From Alphaproteobacteria bacterium HGW-Alphaproteobacteria-11 (GTDB lineage Bacteria; Pseudomonadota; Alphaproteobacteria; Parvibaculales; Parvibaculaceae), in contig PHEO01000005.1 in NCBI GenBank assembly GCA_002841195.1, positions 1 to 38,681 of the forward strand: a stretch of DNA of 38,681 nucleotides, in the 5' to 3' direction. Below are positions 17,916 to 28,207 of this stretch, piece by piece. A program made the translations under genes and the position numbers. Under the pieces are notes generated by a model. That model saw only the letters and a program-made list of their open reading frames with translations. It ran no database searches and was not told the origin of the DNA. Each line of letters starts with the position of its first letter. Position 1 is the first letter of the stretch.

Positions 17916-18899
17916 ATGCGCGAAATCGACGCCGACATCGAATCCTGGCCGATCGCCGGCGCCTTCACGATTTCGCGCGGCTCGAAGACCGAAGCCCGCG
18001 TCATCGTCGTGAAGCTGCGCGAAAACGGCGTGACCGGGCGCGGCGAATGCGTGCCTTATGCGCGATACGGCGAAAGTGAAAAGGACACGCTGGCCGCAAT
18101 CCGCGCGCTACAGCCGCAAATTTCCGACGGCTTGACGCGCGACGAACTGCAACGCGTCATGCCACGCGGCGCGGCGCGCAACGCCATCGACTGCGCGATG
18201 TGGGACCTCGAAGCGCGCCTGACGCAATGCCCGGTCTGGAAGCTCGCCGGCCTCGCCGAGCCGGGGCCCGTGACCACCGCCTACACGCTGAGCCTCGCCG
18301 CGCCGGACGCGATGCGCGAGGCAGCGCGCGAAAATGCGCACCGTCCGCTGCTGAAACTGAAACTCGGCGGCGGACCGGACGACATCGCCCGTGTGGAGGC
18401 GGTGCGCGACGGCGCACCCAATGCGACGCTGATCGTCGACGCGAACGAAGGCTGGCAGGCGGACGACGTGTTGCCGATGGCGCGCGAGCTGGCGCGGCTG
18501 GGCGTGGCGCTGATCGAACAGCCGCTGCCGGCAAAGGACGACGAGGCGTTGCGCGGGCTCGGCTCGCCCGTGCCGCTCTGTGCCGACGAAAGCGCGCACG
18601 GGCTTGAGGGCATCAAACGGCTCGCCGGTCTCTACGATTTCATCAACGTCAAACTCGACAAGACCGGCGGACTGACAGAGGCGCTGTCGGTGGTGCGCTG
18701 CGCGAAGCGGCGCGAATTGCGCGTGATGGTCGGCTGCATGGTGGCGACATCGCTCGCCATGGCGCCCGCCATGCTGATCGCGCAACGGGCCGATTATGTC
18801 GATCTCGACGGGCCGTTGCTGCTGGCGAAAGACCGCGCGCCGGGCCTGCGCTACGAAGGCAGCACCGTCCATCCGGCGGAACGGGAACTCTGGGGCTGA
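17916..18899 (+). CDS. Dipeptide (L-Ala-D/L-Glu) epimerase-like enolase superfamily protein
   Basis: MWDLEARLTQCPVWKLAG, LLKLKLGGG, LIVDANEGW, LIEQPLPAKDDEAL, PLCADESAHG, INVKLDKTGGLTEAL. Confidence 0.88.
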   Translation: MREIDADIESWPIAGAFTISRGSKTEARVIVVKLRENGVTGRGECVPYARYGESEKDTLAAIRALQPQISDGLTRDELQRVMPRGAARNAIDCAMWDLEARLTQCPVWKLAGLAEPGPVTTAYTLSLAAPDAMREAARENAHRPLLKLKLGGGPDDIARVEAVRDGAPNATLIVDANEGWQADDVLPMARELARLGVALIEQPLPAKDDEALRGLGSPVPLCADESAHGLEGIKRLAGLYDFINVKLDKTGGLTEALSVVRCAKRRELRVMVGCMVATSLAMAPAMLIAQRADYVDLDGPLLLAKDRAPGLRYEGSTVHPAERELWG

Positions 18900-18905
18900 A
18901 CGCCC

Positions 18906-19916
18906 TCAGATGTTCAACACGATCTTGCCGAAATGCGAGGCGCCCTGCATCAGCCGGAACGCCTCCTGCGCTTGCGCCAGCGGAAAGCTTTTGTCGATGA
19001 CCGGGTGGATGTCGTTTTGCTCGATGGCGCGCGACATTTCCTCGAACTGCGTGCGGCTGCCGACCGTAATGCCGCTGATCTTGAGGTTCTGCGCGAAAAT
19101 TGCCGCGACATTCACATCTTTGGTGAGGCCGGAGAGAATGCCGATGACCGCGATGTGACCACCGACGCGGGACGCCATGATCGAGCGCGGGAAGGTGTCG
19201 GCGCCGCCGACCTCGACCACGTGATCGACGCCGCGTCCGCCGGTGAGCTTGCGCGCTTCCATTTCCCAGTCGGGCGTTGCCTTGTAGTTGATCGCATCGT
19301 CGGCGCCGAGCTTCCTCGCCCGTTCGATCTTCTCGTCCGAAGACGAAGTCACGATGACGCGCGCACCCATCGCCTTGGCGAATTGCAGCGCGAAGATCGA
19401 AACGCCGCCGGTCCCCTGCACCAGCACCGTGTCGCCGGCCTTGATGTTCCCTTCGACCACCAGCGCCCGCCAGGCGGTCAGCGCCGCGCACGGCAGACAG
19501 GCGACTTCCGCATCCGACAGGTTCGCCGGCGCCTTCGACATGCCCTCGGCGGAAAGCACCATATATTCCTGCGCGCAACCGTCGATCGGGCTGCCAAGCG
19601 CGGTCGCGCCGAGCTGCTCGGCGACGGGCCCGCCGGAAATCCAGCCCTGAAAGAAACTCGGCGCGACGCGGTCGCCTTTTTTCAGGCGCGTGACGCCCTC
19701 GCCCACCTCGATCACCTCGCCGCAGCCGTCCGACAACGGCACCAGCGGCAGCAGCTTCGGATTGCCGCCGAAGGTGACGGTGGCGAGATCGCGGTAGTTG
19801 AGCGAGCCGGCCTTCATCTTCAGCACGACCTGCCCCGGCCCCGCCTTCGGAACATCGCGCTCCTTGAGGTTCAGATTTTCGATCCCGAAACCGTTTTCGA
19901 GCACCAGCGCGCGCAT
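18906..19916 (-). CDS. Zinc-dependent-type alcohol dehydrogenase / NAD(P)H:quinone oxidoreductase (MDR family)
   Basis: MRALVLENGFGIENLNLKERDVPKAGPGQVVLKMKAGSLNYRD...VLVQGTGGVSIFALQFAKAMGARVIVTSSSDEK. Confidence 0.9.
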   Translation of the reverse strand: MRALVLENGFGIENLNLKERDVPKAGPGQVVLKMKAGSLNYRDLATVTFGGNPKLLPLVPLSDGCGEVIEVGEGVTRLKKGDRVAPSFFQGWISGGPVAEQLGATALGSPIDGCAQEYMVLSAEGMSKAPANLSDAEVACLPCAALTAWRALVVEGNIKAGDTVLVQGTGGVSIFALQFAKAMGARVIVTSSSDEKIERARKLGADDAINYKATPDWEMEARKLTGGRGVDHVVEVGGADTFPRSIMASRVGGHIAVIGILSGLTKDVNVAAIFAQNLKISGITVGSRTQFEEMSRAIEQNDIHPVIDKSFPLAQAQEAFRLMQGASHFGKIVLNI

Positions 19917-20016
19917 GAGATTTCCTCCAACAGACAATGCTTTTGCAGCTGAAACTGGCGCATCCGCGCGCAAAGTCAATCGGATGAAATTTGACGCAAG
20001 GTCGCGCTGGCCGATG

Positions 20017-20874
20017 TCAGCGCGGCGCGTCGCCCTTGATCTGGGTGCGGTGCATGACGCGGCGCTCGCGCCCGTCGAAACCGTCGCGGCGGTGAATGGC
20101 GCAGCGATTGTCCCAGATCAGCATGTCGCCGACCGCCCATTTATGCGTCCATGAAAATTCCGGTTTCGCACAATGCGCCCACAAGCGATCGAGCAGTTGC
20201 TCGCTTTCCTCGACCGGAAGTCCCTCAAGATAACCGTTGAGACGGCGGCCGAGATAAAGCGCCTTGCCGCCGGTCGCGGGATGGGTGCGGATGGCCGGGT
20301 GCTTCGCGCCGGGCGCGGTGCGCACATCCACGACCGCATCGGCGCCGGCGCGCAACTCGCCGACGCTGGTGGTGCTGGCGTCGTGGTTGCAGGTGCGACC
20401 CTCGATGGCGGCGCGCAGATCGGCCGGCAGCTTTTCGAGCGCCTTGTACATATTGGCGAAACTCGTGTCGCCACCGGTCTTCGGAATTTCCAGCGAATAG
20501 AGCACGCTCGCCATCGGCGGCGCGGACACGTAGGACATGTCGGTGTGCCACTCGGCTTCCTTGTCGCCAAGCGCACCGATGGGTTTTCCGTTTTCGACGA
20601 CGTTGGAGATGATCCAGATTTCCGGCCGCGACTTTTCCTGCGCGCCCGCCATGTCGGTGGCGCTGGCGGGCGCGGTGTCGAGCTCGCCGAAATGCCGCGA
20701 GAAGCGGATCAGGTCGTCGTCGGAAAGCTTCTGGCCGCGAAACAGCAGCACGATATGGTCGTACCAGGCTTGCTGGATCGCCGTGAATTCATCGGCCGTC
20801 AGCGGCTTCGCGAGGTCGACGCCGCGAACCTCAGCACCCAGGGCCGCGCCCGACGGAATGACTTCAATCGTCAT
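20017..20874 (-). CDS. TauD/TfdA family Fe(II)/2-oxoglutarate-dependent dioxygenase
   Basis: GAEVRGVDLAKPL...EWHTDMSY (HxD)...DMLIWDNRCAIHRRDGFDGRERRVMHRTQIKGD (distal His and Arg). Confidence 0.93.
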   Translation of the reverse strand: MTIEVIPSGAALGAEVRGVDLAKPLTADEFTAIQQAWYDHIVLLFRGQKLSDDDLIRFSRHFGELDTAPASATDMAGAQEKSRPEIWIISNVVENGKPIGALGDKEAEWHTDMSYVSAPPMASVLYSLEIPKTGGDTSFANMYKALEKLPADLRAAIEGRTCNHDASTTSVGELRAGADAVVDVRTAPGAKHPAIRTHPATGGKALYLGRRLNGYLEGLPVEESEQLLDRLWAHCAKPEFSWTHKWAVGDMLIWDNRCAIHRRDGFDGRERRVMHRTQIKGDAPR

Positions 20875-22054
20875 TTTTCTCTCCCTCCTCGTCTTCAGGC
20901 ACGATCAACCCGCCATGCCAGCGAAATGCAACAACCGCCGTTCCCGCTATCGCGACGACCGCGGCACCCGTCATCACGAAATAGGCATGGGCTCCAAGCG
21001 CCTGGTAGACCGGTCCGATGCCGATGGTCACAAGCCCCATGATAACGCCAGATGCCATCGCCGCGTAGAGGCTTTGCGCCGTTGCCGCCAGACGCGGCGG
21101 CGCCGCCTGCGCCACAAACTGCACCGCACCGAGATGCGCCGCACCAAAAGTCAGCCCATGAAGCGCCTGCATCAGAAAGAGGATCGCAAGCGGCGGGCTC
21201 AGAGCGGTCACCGTCCAGCGCAGAATGGCAGCGACGCCCGCCAGCATCAACAGGCGCACCGCTCCGAGCCGTGCCATGACAGGTCCTGAAACATAGAAAA
21301 GCACGATCTCGGCAAGGACGCCTGTCGCCCACAACAAGCCAATGACAGCGTCCGAATAGCCTTGAATTTGCCAGGCAAGGGAACCGAAGGCGTAGTAAAC
21401 GGCGTGGGTCGCCTGGGTAAGGCTCGCTGCCAACACAAAGACGATGAAAATCGGATGCCGCGCAATCTGGAGCGCGCCGGCGAATGCGCGGCGGTGCGGG
21501 ACGGTTGCGGGCCGCGCCGTCTCGCGCGGCAACAACCAGACGCCGGCAACATTGAGCGCCAGCGCCGCCACAAGACAGACGGCGATGATGGAAGGCGCGT
21601 TCCACTCAAGCAGCCAGCCAGCGCCCGCGCTTGCGCCGATGAACGTGATCGAACCCCAGAGCCGCACGCGACCGTAGTTCATGCCCTGCTCGATGCGAGC
21701 GCGCATGGCCATCGTCTCGACGATCGGACCGATGGCAGGAAAGACCGCGTTGAGGACCAATGCGACGAGGAGGATGAGACCGAATCCCTCGACCCCGAGG
21801 AAGAGTGCGGCGGAGGCAAGCGAAGCCCATGCAAGCCAGAGCATGACACGACGCCTGTCGCCCAACCGGTCGGCAACGGCGGCAAAGAACGGTCCGACTA
21901 CAATGCGCAGGAACAGCGAAAGCGCCACGACGAGCGAAATCTCTGTCGCGTCGAGCCCTCGCGATTTCAACCACACCGGAAAGAATGGCAGGTAGATGCC
22001 TGTAAACAGGAACATCGTGCCATAGACTGTTGCAAGGCGGACGGCAAAAGACAT
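20864..22054 (-). CDS. MFS transporter (MFS_1-like / HcaT-like)
   Basis: 12-TM-like hydrophobic pattern; GTMFLFTGIYLPFFPVWLKSRGLDATEISLVVALSLFLRIVVGPFFAAVADRLGDRRRVM; MNYGRVRLWGSITFIGAS. Confidence 0.9.
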   Translation of the reverse strand: MSFAVRLATVYGTMFLFTGIYLPFFPVWLKSRGLDATEISLVVALSLFLRIVVGPFFAAVADRLGDRRRVMLWLAWASLASAALFLGVEGFGLILLVALVLNAVFPAIGPIVETMAMRARIEQGMNYGRVRLWGSITFIGASAGAGWLLEWNAPSIIAVCLVAALALNVAGVWLLPRETARPATVPHRRAFAGALQIARHPIFIVFVLAASLTQATHAVYYAFGSLAWQIQGYSDAVIGLLWATGVLAEIVLFYVSGPVMARLGAVRLLMLAGVAAILRWTVTALSPPLAILFLMQALHGLTFGAAHLGAVQFVAQAAPPRLAATAQSLYAAMASGVIMGLVTIGIGPVYQALGAHAYFVMTGAAVVAIAGTAVVAFRWHGGLIVPEDEEGEKNDD

Positions 22055-22120
22055 GAAATTGGGAGCCCCGGAGCGGTGCTCACTGATAGCGCGGCGCCGG
22101 ACCGGGGGGAAGCCCCTGCC

Positions 22121-22570
22121 CTACCCCAATGAAGGGAAGGGCAGCTTCCGCCGCTCGGTCGCGGCCACGAGATAGTCCCAGATGCGGGCTTCGAGCGGCC
22201 CGGCCCAGGGCGCCTTCGACACCTCGACATATGTTTGCAGGTCGACCAGAAGTCCGCCGAGCGCCGCATTGGCCTGGTCGAGCGCCTTGATGCGCAACGA
22301 GGCGTCGCGCGAGGCCGCCGCTTCGCCGAGCCGCGCCTTCAGGCCGGTATCGTCGACATCGCGCGCGGCCTGGCCGAACAGCGCCCGCATTTCGGCATTT
22401 TCGGCGACGCGGATTTCGGCCGCGCGGTCGTGCTCTTCCGCCGTCATGAACATCATCATGCCCATGATGCCGACATTGCCCATCGAGTATTCGGCATTGA
22501 GATGCGGCGCGACATCCATCAGCAGCGTGCCGAAGAAGCCCTGCATCACCTGATCGACATCGGGTTTCAT
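22121..22570 (-). CDS. Hypothetical protein
   Basis: MKPDVDQVMQGFFGTLLMDVAPHLNAEYSMGNVGIMGMMMFMTAEEHDRAAE...; overlaps the next gene start (translational coupling). Confidence 0.7.
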   Translation of the reverse strand: MKPDVDQVMQGFFGTLLMDVAPHLNAEYSMGNVGIMGMMMFMTAEEHDRAAEIRVAENAEMRALFGQAARDVDDTGLKARLGEAAASRDASLRIKALDQANAALGGLLVDLQTYVEVSKAPWAGPLEARIWDYLVAATERRKLPFPSLG

Positions 22571-23607
22571 TGGCGTGCCTCCCGCGACAGTTCCGCGAGG
22601 CGCTTCGCCAGCACGCGGTTGTGAACATCGGTGCAGTACCAGCTTGAAAAGGCCAGCACCGGATCGCGATTGGCGCCGGTCTGGTATTCCTTGCCGGCCG
22701 AAATCCAGATCGCGAGCCCCTTCAGCGAATTGAAGACCGCCCACCAGCGCAGGCGTTCGGGGTCGACCTTGAGGCCGCTTTCCTTCTCCCAGATCGCAAA
22801 CGCTTCCGCGCGGCCGATCATGCCACCGGGCCTGTCCGGCCGCTGAAACGCCCAGAGCGGATCGGCCGCCCAGGCGACATCTTCGAGCGGATCGCCGAGA
22901 TGGCACATCTCCCAATCGAGGATGGCGCGGATATGGCCTTCCGGATTGAACAGGAAATTGCCGGTGCGATAATCGCCGTGAACGACCGAGATTTTCGGCG
23001 GCGGCGGCGGCGGATTGCGCCGCAGCCAGCGGATGGCGGCGCGCGCCACCGGCTGCGGCGCAAGCTCGTCCTCGTCGATCACCTTTTCCCACTTGTCGAG
23101 TTCGCGCTTCCAGCAATCGGCGGGAGCGATGTCGCCCATATTTGCGTCGAAGCCGATCGCTTTCGGATCGGCCGCGGCGATCCGCCCGAGATGCGTCCAG
23201 AATTGACGCCCGAGCGTTTCGGCAAGCGGACCATAGGGTTCGGCATTGAAGGGCGATGCCGCCGAACAGCCTTCGATCTGCTCCATGATGAAGAAGGGCC
23301 GGTCGAGCCATTTGAGATCGGTTTCGAGATAGAGCGGCTCCGGCACCGGCAGCCCGGTCGGGTGAAATGCACGATAGGCATTGTATTCGATGTCGCGCTC
23401 GGTCTCGATCAGGCTCGCCACCGGATCGCGGCGCAGGATCAGCGGCCGGGATTTGCTTTTGCCGCCTTCGTTCCAACTTGCGTTGAGCCGGAACGTTTCG
23501 CGGCTGGCACCGCCATGAATGCGCGAGACGCCCGCAACTTCGATCTGCGAAGCATGCGGCATCTTGTGCGCGAGGTATGCGACGATGCGAGGTGCAAGAT
23601 CTTCCAT
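22567..23607 (-). CDS. Phosphotransferase family protein (APH / acyl-CoA dehydrogenase-associated kinase-like)
   Basis: SRIHGGASRETFRL...VVHGDYRTGNFLFNPEGHIRAILDWEMCHLGDPLEDVAW (HGDxxxxN and D-W catalytic motifs). Confidence 0.92.
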   Translation of the reverse strand: MEDLAPRIVAYLAHKMPHASQIEVAGVSRIHGGASRETFRLNASWNEGGKSKSRPLILRRDPVASLIETERDIEYNAYRAFHPTGLPVPEPLYLETDLKWLDRPFFIMEQIEGCSAASPFNAEPYGPLAETLGRQFWTHLGRIAAADPKAIGFDANMGDIAPADCWKRELDKWEKVIDEDELAPQPVARAAIRWLRRNPPPPPPKISVVHGDYRTGNFLFNPEGHIRAILDWEMCHLGDPLEDVAWAADPLWAFQRPDRPGGMIGRAEAFAIWEKESGLKVDPERLRWWAVFNSLKGLAIWISAGKEYQTGANRDPVLAFSSWYCTDVHNRVLAKRLAELSREARQ

Positions 23608-23609
23608 CG

Positions 23610-24719
23610 TCACTTCGCCGGGTCGAGATTGTCTTTGAACCCCGACGGCGCATGGGGACCGACGATCATCTGTTCGAGAATGCCGGCCCCCGCCCGCGTC
23701 GATCCGCCGGGAAGCGTCATCTCGGCCTTGACGAAGGCCTGAATGTGCAGATGCGGCGGCGCAAAGCTCTTGATGTCGGCGAGTTTGAATTCCTCATAGC
23801 CGAGCGCGTTGTCTCCTTTGTGCGCGCCGTGGCCCCATTCCGGATGCCCGTAGCCGAGGCCCATCATGTAGAAATTCCATTTGGCCGTAAGGTCGATGCG
23901 TGTCTTGTCGCCTTTGCGGTTTTCGAAAAAGATCGACGCCGATTTCGCATGCCGCGACCCGGAAACGAACTGCAACTCCGAACGAACGCGATCCATTTCC
24001 TCCGGCTTCGCATCGCGGCCGAGGCCGCACATCACGCCCGAAAGGTTCCACGGCTCGCCATGCTCGTCGTCATTGACGTGGAACAGCGTGATGCGATCCT
24101 CGAAATTGAGCGGCGCCCAGAGCCAGTAGAACTGGAACGGCATCGGCGGCACCATCGGCTGCGCGTCCGGCGCGCCGACGGGGCGCACGCCCCATGAACG
24201 GTCGCGCGTGCCGACAAAGGCGTCGCGCGTCACTTCGATCCGCTTGTTCTTGACCTCGATCCAGCCTTCCCAGTCGCCGTTCTGCGTCAGGCGCGTCAGA
24301 TCCATCAGCAGGCGCGGTCCGTTGCGGCGCGTGAAACGCGGTTCCTTCAGCGCCGGCGCGCGTCCGTGAAATGTCAGATCGGCCGTGATGCCGTATTCAT
24401 TGTCGGCGACGCGCACCCGCAGGCATTGAAGCGGCTCGACGACTTCGATGGAGACCGGTCCGACATGCGTGTCCATGCGCTCCATGTTGAGGAAGCGCGA
24501 GGCATGGATGTTGCGCTGCACGCCGTCGACGATGACGCAGAACGACGCATCCATGATGTTGAGATGCGGATAGACACCGAGAGCCGCGGCGAAAAACACT
24601 TCGCCCTCGCGCGTGTAGCCATTGAAGAAGTAGCGGTCGTAGAAATTGCGGTCGGTGCCCGAAAACGCGATCGGCTCCGGCGTCTGATGAATCGGAAAAT
24701 CGTCCGCCTTGGTGAGCAT
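23610..24719 (-). CDS. Conserved hypothetical protein (DUF7064/7065-like)
   Basis: MLTKADDFPIHQTPEPIAFSGTDRNFYDRYFFNGYTREGEVFFAAALGVYPHLNIMDASFCV...RDRSWGVRPVG; adjacent to APH-like gene. Confidence 0.7.
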   Translation of the reverse strand: MLTKADDFPIHQTPEPIAFSGTDRNFYDRYFFNGYTREGEVFFAAALGVYPHLNIMDASFCVIVDGVQRNIHASRFLNMERMDTHVGPVSIEVVEPLQCLRVRVADNEYGITADLTFHGRAPALKEPRFTRRNGPRLLMDLTRLTQNGDWEGWIEVKNKRIEVTRDAFVGTRDRSWGVRPVGAPDAQPMVPPMPFQFYWLWAPLNFEDRITLFHVNDDEHGEPWNLSGVMCGLGRDAKPEEMDRVRSELQFVSGSRHAKSASIFFENRKGDKTRIDLTAKWNFYMMGLGYGHPEWGHGAHKGDNALGYEEFKLADIKSFAPPHLHIQAFVKAEMTLPGGSTRAGAGILEQMIVGPHAPSGFKDNLDPAK

Positions 24720-24848
24720 GTGACTGGCCTCCCCTGCCCGGCTTCGAAGGCCGGATTTGTTCTTGATTGCTTGCCGGCCAGAATGACGGCGCACACGGCG
24801 AGGGTCAACGCCACCCCATGCGCCGTGACGCAGCGGAAGCGCCGCCGC

Positions 24849-25025
24849 TCAGATTTCTTCCATGTCGAAATCGGCTTTCGGCGTGCCGCAATCGGGACAG
24901 ACCCAGTCTTCAGGCACGTCCTTCCAGCGGGTCCCCGGTGCGATCCCGTCGTCGGGCCAGCCCTCGGCCTCGTCGTAGATGAAACCGCAGGTCGCGCAGA
25001 CCCATTTCCGGTAGGGCTTGGACAT
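24849..25025 (-). CDS. Rubredoxin
   Basis: [46 protein letters not shown] (two CxxCG knuckles). Confidence 0.96.
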   Translation of the reverse strand: MSKPYRKWVCATCGFIYDEAEGWPDDGIAPGTRWKDVPEDWVCPDCGTPKADFDMEEI

Positions 25026-25180
25026 GTTCAGCCTCCCGATCACGTGGAATATTGCGACGAGCATAGTTCACGACTGCGTGACTTGCATCCACCGGCCTTG
25101 TTCCCGATCTTCAATTCTCCATATGACCCGAAATTGTTGCGTAGCGTCCGCGTGAGGAAACACCACACAAAGGGGCAATC

Positions 25181-26149
25181 ATGAAAATTTTCATCACCGG
25201 CGCGTCGGGATTTGTCGGCGGCGCCGCGGCGCGGGCGCTTGCGCGCGACAATGAAGTGCTGGCGCTGTCGCGCTCGGAAAAATCCGACGCAACCATCAAG
25301 GCGCTCGGCGCGACGCCGGTGCGCGGCGACCTGAATAGCATCGACGCGGCGATGCTACGCGGTGTCGATGCGGTGGTGCATTGCGCGGCCAAGGTCGAGA
25401 CCTGGGGCCCGATGAAGGAATTCATCGAGATCAACGTCAAGGGCACCGAACGCCTACTGGCGGCGGCGAAGAAGGCGGGCGTCAAACGCTATGTCCATAT
25501 CGGCACCGAGGCGGCGCTCTTTTACGGTCAGGCGATGAACGATCTCGACGAGACCGCGCCGATGGCCTTCGCCTCGCCGCTCCCTTATCCGCGCAGCAAG
25601 GCGCTGGCCGAACGCGCGGTGCGCGCGGCAAACAACGACAACTTCACAACCATCGTGCTGCGCCCGCGCTTCATCTGGGGACCGGGCGACCAGACCTTGC
25701 TGCCGGCGCTGAAGGACATGGTCAAGGCCGGCCGCTTCACCTGGATCGACAAGGGCCGCGCGCTCACCGATACGGTGCATGTCGACAATGTGGTGCATGC
25801 AATCAAGCTCGCGCTGACACAAGGCAAGGGCGGCGAGGCTTATTTCATCACCGATGGCGGCACGCCGATTTCGTTTCGCGACATGATGACGAAAATGGCG
25901 ACGACCATCGGCCTTGAACTGCCCGACAAGAACATGCCGGGCTGGCTCGCGCGCGGCGCGGCGGGACTTCTCGATTTCATCTGGCGCCTGACGCTGCGCC
26001 GGACGCCACCGCCCATCGACCCGCACACGGCGGCGCTGCTGTCGCGCAACTGCACGCTGAAAATCGACAAGGCGCGGCGCGACCTGGGCTACGAACCCGT
26101 CATCACGCGCGACGCCGGCATCGCGGCGCTGATGCAGGCCGGACGCTGA
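25181..26149 (+). CDS. NAD-dependent epimerase/dehydratase (3-beta-HSD-like SDR)
   Basis: MKIFITGASGFVGGAAARALA (Rossmann), AVVHCAAKVETWGPMKEFIEINVKGTERLL, PYPRSKALAE (YxxxK-like), LRPRFIWGPGD. Confidence 0.9.
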   Translation: MKIFITGASGFVGGAAARALARDNEVLALSRSEKSDATIKALGATPVRGDLNSIDAAMLRGVDAVVHCAAKVETWGPMKEFIEINVKGTERLLAAAKKAGVKRYVHIGTEAALFYGQAMNDLDETAPMAFASPLPYPRSKALAERAVRAANNDNFTTIVLRPRFIWGPGDQTLLPALKDMVKAGRFTWIDKGRALTDTVHVDNVVHAIKLALTQGKGGEAYFITDGGTPISFRDMMTKMATTIGLELPDKNMPGWLARGAAGLLDFIWRLTLRRTPPPIDPHTAALLSRNCTLKIDKARRDLGYEPVITRDAGIAALMQAGR

Positions 26150-26198
26150 ACCCGATTGCACCAAGCGGCGCTTTGCCCGATGCTTCGGCGGCAGGCAT

Positions 26199-26594
26199 AT
26201 GGCGGAGGAAATTCACATGCGGCTCTGGCTGACCATCGGCGCGCTGAGCGGCCTCGTCTCGGTGGCGCTTGGCGCATTTGCCGCGCATGGGCTGCAGGCG
26301 CGAGTCGGTCCGGCGGAAATCGCCGCTTTCGAAACCGGCGCGCGCTACCAGATGTATCACGCGCTGGCGCTGCTCGCGGTCGCCTGGGCGGCATCGCAAG
26401 GCGGCGGAAACTTCGCGCAGGCCGCAGGCTGGGCCTTTCTTATCGGCACGATCCTCTTTTCGGGCTCGCTTTATTATCTTGGCCTCACCGGCAGCCGCGC
26501 GCTGGTGCTGGTGACGCCCATCGGCGGCATCGCCTTTCTGGCCGGCTGGCTGGCGCTTGCCCTTTCGGCCTGGACCATGAAAAACGGAAGCTGA
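26199..26594 (+). CDS. DUF423 family membrane protein (YgdD-like)
   Basis: LTIGALSGLVSVALGAFAAHGL...FETGARYQMYHALALLAVAW...GTILFSGSLYYLGLTG. Confidence 0.92.
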   Translation: MAEEIHMRLWLTIGALSGLVSVALGAFAAHGLQARVGPAEIAAFETGARYQMYHALALLAVAWAASQGGGNFAQAAGWAFLIGTILFSGSLYYLGLTGSRALVLVTPIGGIAFLAGWLALALSAWTMKNGS

Positions 26595-26616
26595 GCCGCC
26601 GCCCCTTGTAATAAAG

Positions 26617-26630
26617 TAGACTGCGGTCTA
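26617..26630. promoter_or_regulatory. Palindromic operator candidate TAGAC-TGCG-GTCTA
   Basis: Perfect 5-bp arms separated by 4 nt, 41 nt upstream of the FAD oxidoreductase ATG. Confidence 0.45.
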
Positions 26631-26670
26631 TTTTCTGCCTCGGGGCAAGAGTCGAGGCGGAGACGAGCGT

Positions 26671-28167
26671 ATGGGCGAACGGATTCTGGTTATTGGCGGC
26701 GGTATCGCCGGTCTGTCGACCGTGCTGGCGCTGGCCCGCGCGGGCAAGGACGTAACCGTGCTGGAGCGCGATCCGCCCCCACCGGACAGCTCCGCCGACG
26801 AGGCCTTCGAGCGCTGGGAGCGCAAGGGCGTCGGCCATCTGCGCCACAGCCATGCCTTTCTGGCGCGGCTGCACATGCTGATCCGCGACAATTATCCCGA
26901 GCTGATGAAGGACCTGCTGGCCGCCGGCTGCCGCGAAATCAACTTCGCCGACAATCTCTCGCCGGCGATGCGCGCACGCTATGTGCCCGCGCCCGGCGAC
27001 GAGGACATGACGATCCTGACCAGCCGCCGCACGACGCTGGAACTGGTGATGCGCCGTTATGCTGCCCGCCAACCCGGCATCCATTTCGAGACCGGCGCGC
27101 TGGTGCGCGGCATCCTGACCGACCGCGCAAACGGCAAGCTGCGCGTCACCGGCGTCACGGTGGAGCAGAACGGCGAGCGCCGCGACTGGCCGGGCGACAT
27201 CGTGATCGATGCCGCCGGCAAGAACAGCCAGATGATCGAATGGCTCAATGAAGCTGGCGCCGGTATCTCGGAAGAAAACGAACGCGCCGGCATTCTCTAT
27301 TTCACCCGCCACTACCGGCTGCACGACGGCACCGCCGAACCCGAGCGCGGCAAGGTGCCGGGCGCCGGCGATCTCGGCTTCATCAAGTACGGCGTCTTCC
27401 CGGCCGACAATGGCTGCTTCTCGATCACGCTGGCGGTGCCGGAAATCGAGATCGAGATGCGCAAGGCCGTCGTGCGCCCCGAAATCTTCGACGCCGTCTG
27501 CGCGCAACTGCCCGGCATCGCGCGCTGGACATCGGCGGAAACGTCGGAGCCCATCAGCCGGGTTTTCGGCATGGGCGAACTCATCAGCCGCTGGCGCCAC
27601 ATGACGGTGAAGGGCGAGCCGCGCGTGCTCGGCTTCTTCCCGATCGGCGACAGCGTCATTCGCACCAATCCGCTATACGGACGCGGCTGTTCCTTCGCGG
27701 CCATCGCCGCCGAGGCGCTGCGCGATGCGCTGGACCGCAAGGACCCCGCCGCCCGCGCCGCCTATTATCACAAGCGCCTCGCGCTCGATCTTCGTCAGTA
27801 CTATGACGATATGGTGAAGCAGGACCTTGCCGCCACAAGACGGGCGCGCAACGCCATCGACCCCGACTACAAGCCGGGTGTGAAAGCGCGCGTGATCAAG
27901 AGTTTCGCCGAAGACGCGATTATTCCCGCGATACGCGGCGACATCGAACTGCTGCGCAACTTCATGCGCGCCTTCCACATGGTCGATCGTCCGAACCTGT
28001 GGCTGCGCGATCCGCGCAACATCACGAAAATCCTCACCACCTGGGCGCGCGGCAAAAGGCGCAATGCCGACTATTATCCGCCGAAGCTCGGGCCCAACCG
28101 CGACGAGATGATGAAGACGCTCGGCCTCTCGCCGACGGCCGATGTCGAGCGCCTGAAAGCCGCATAG
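26671..28167 (+). CDS. FAD-dependent oxidoreductase/monooxygenase
   Basis: MGERILVIGGGIAGLSTVLALARAGKDVTVLERD; VIDAAGKNSQMIEWL; VLGFFPIGDSVIRTNPLYGRGCSFAAIAAEAL. Confidence 0.88.
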   Translation: MGERILVIGGGIAGLSTVLALARAGKDVTVLERDPPPPDSSADEAFERWERKGVGHLRHSHAFLARLHMLIRDNYPELMKDLLAAGCREINFADNLSPAMRARYVPAPGDEDMTILTSRRTTLELVMRRYAARQPGIHFETGALVRGILTDRANGKLRVTGVTVEQNGERRDWPGDIVIDAAGKNSQMIEWLNEAGAGISEENERAGILYFTRHYRLHDGTAEPERGKVPGAGDLGFIKYGVFPADNGCFSITLAVPEIEIEMRKAVVRPEIFDAVCAQLPGIARWTSAETSEPISRVFGMGELISRWRHMTVKGEPRVLGFFPIGDSVIRTNPLYGRGCSFAAIAAEALRDALDRKDPAARAAYYHKRLALDLRQYYDDMVKQDLAATRRARNAIDPDYKPGVKARVIKSFAEDAIIPAIRGDIELLRNFMRAFHMVDRPNLWLRDPRNITKILTTWARGKRRNADYYPPKLGPNRDEMMKTLGLSPTADVERLKAA

Positions 28168-28207
28168 CAATCAAACGAACAGTCCGCAAAACCGGGAGGA
28201 CACGGCC

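Noticed and set aside
16214-18004. 596-aa minus-strand ORF
   Set aside because: Antisense shadow of the CHASE2/cyclase-like gene.
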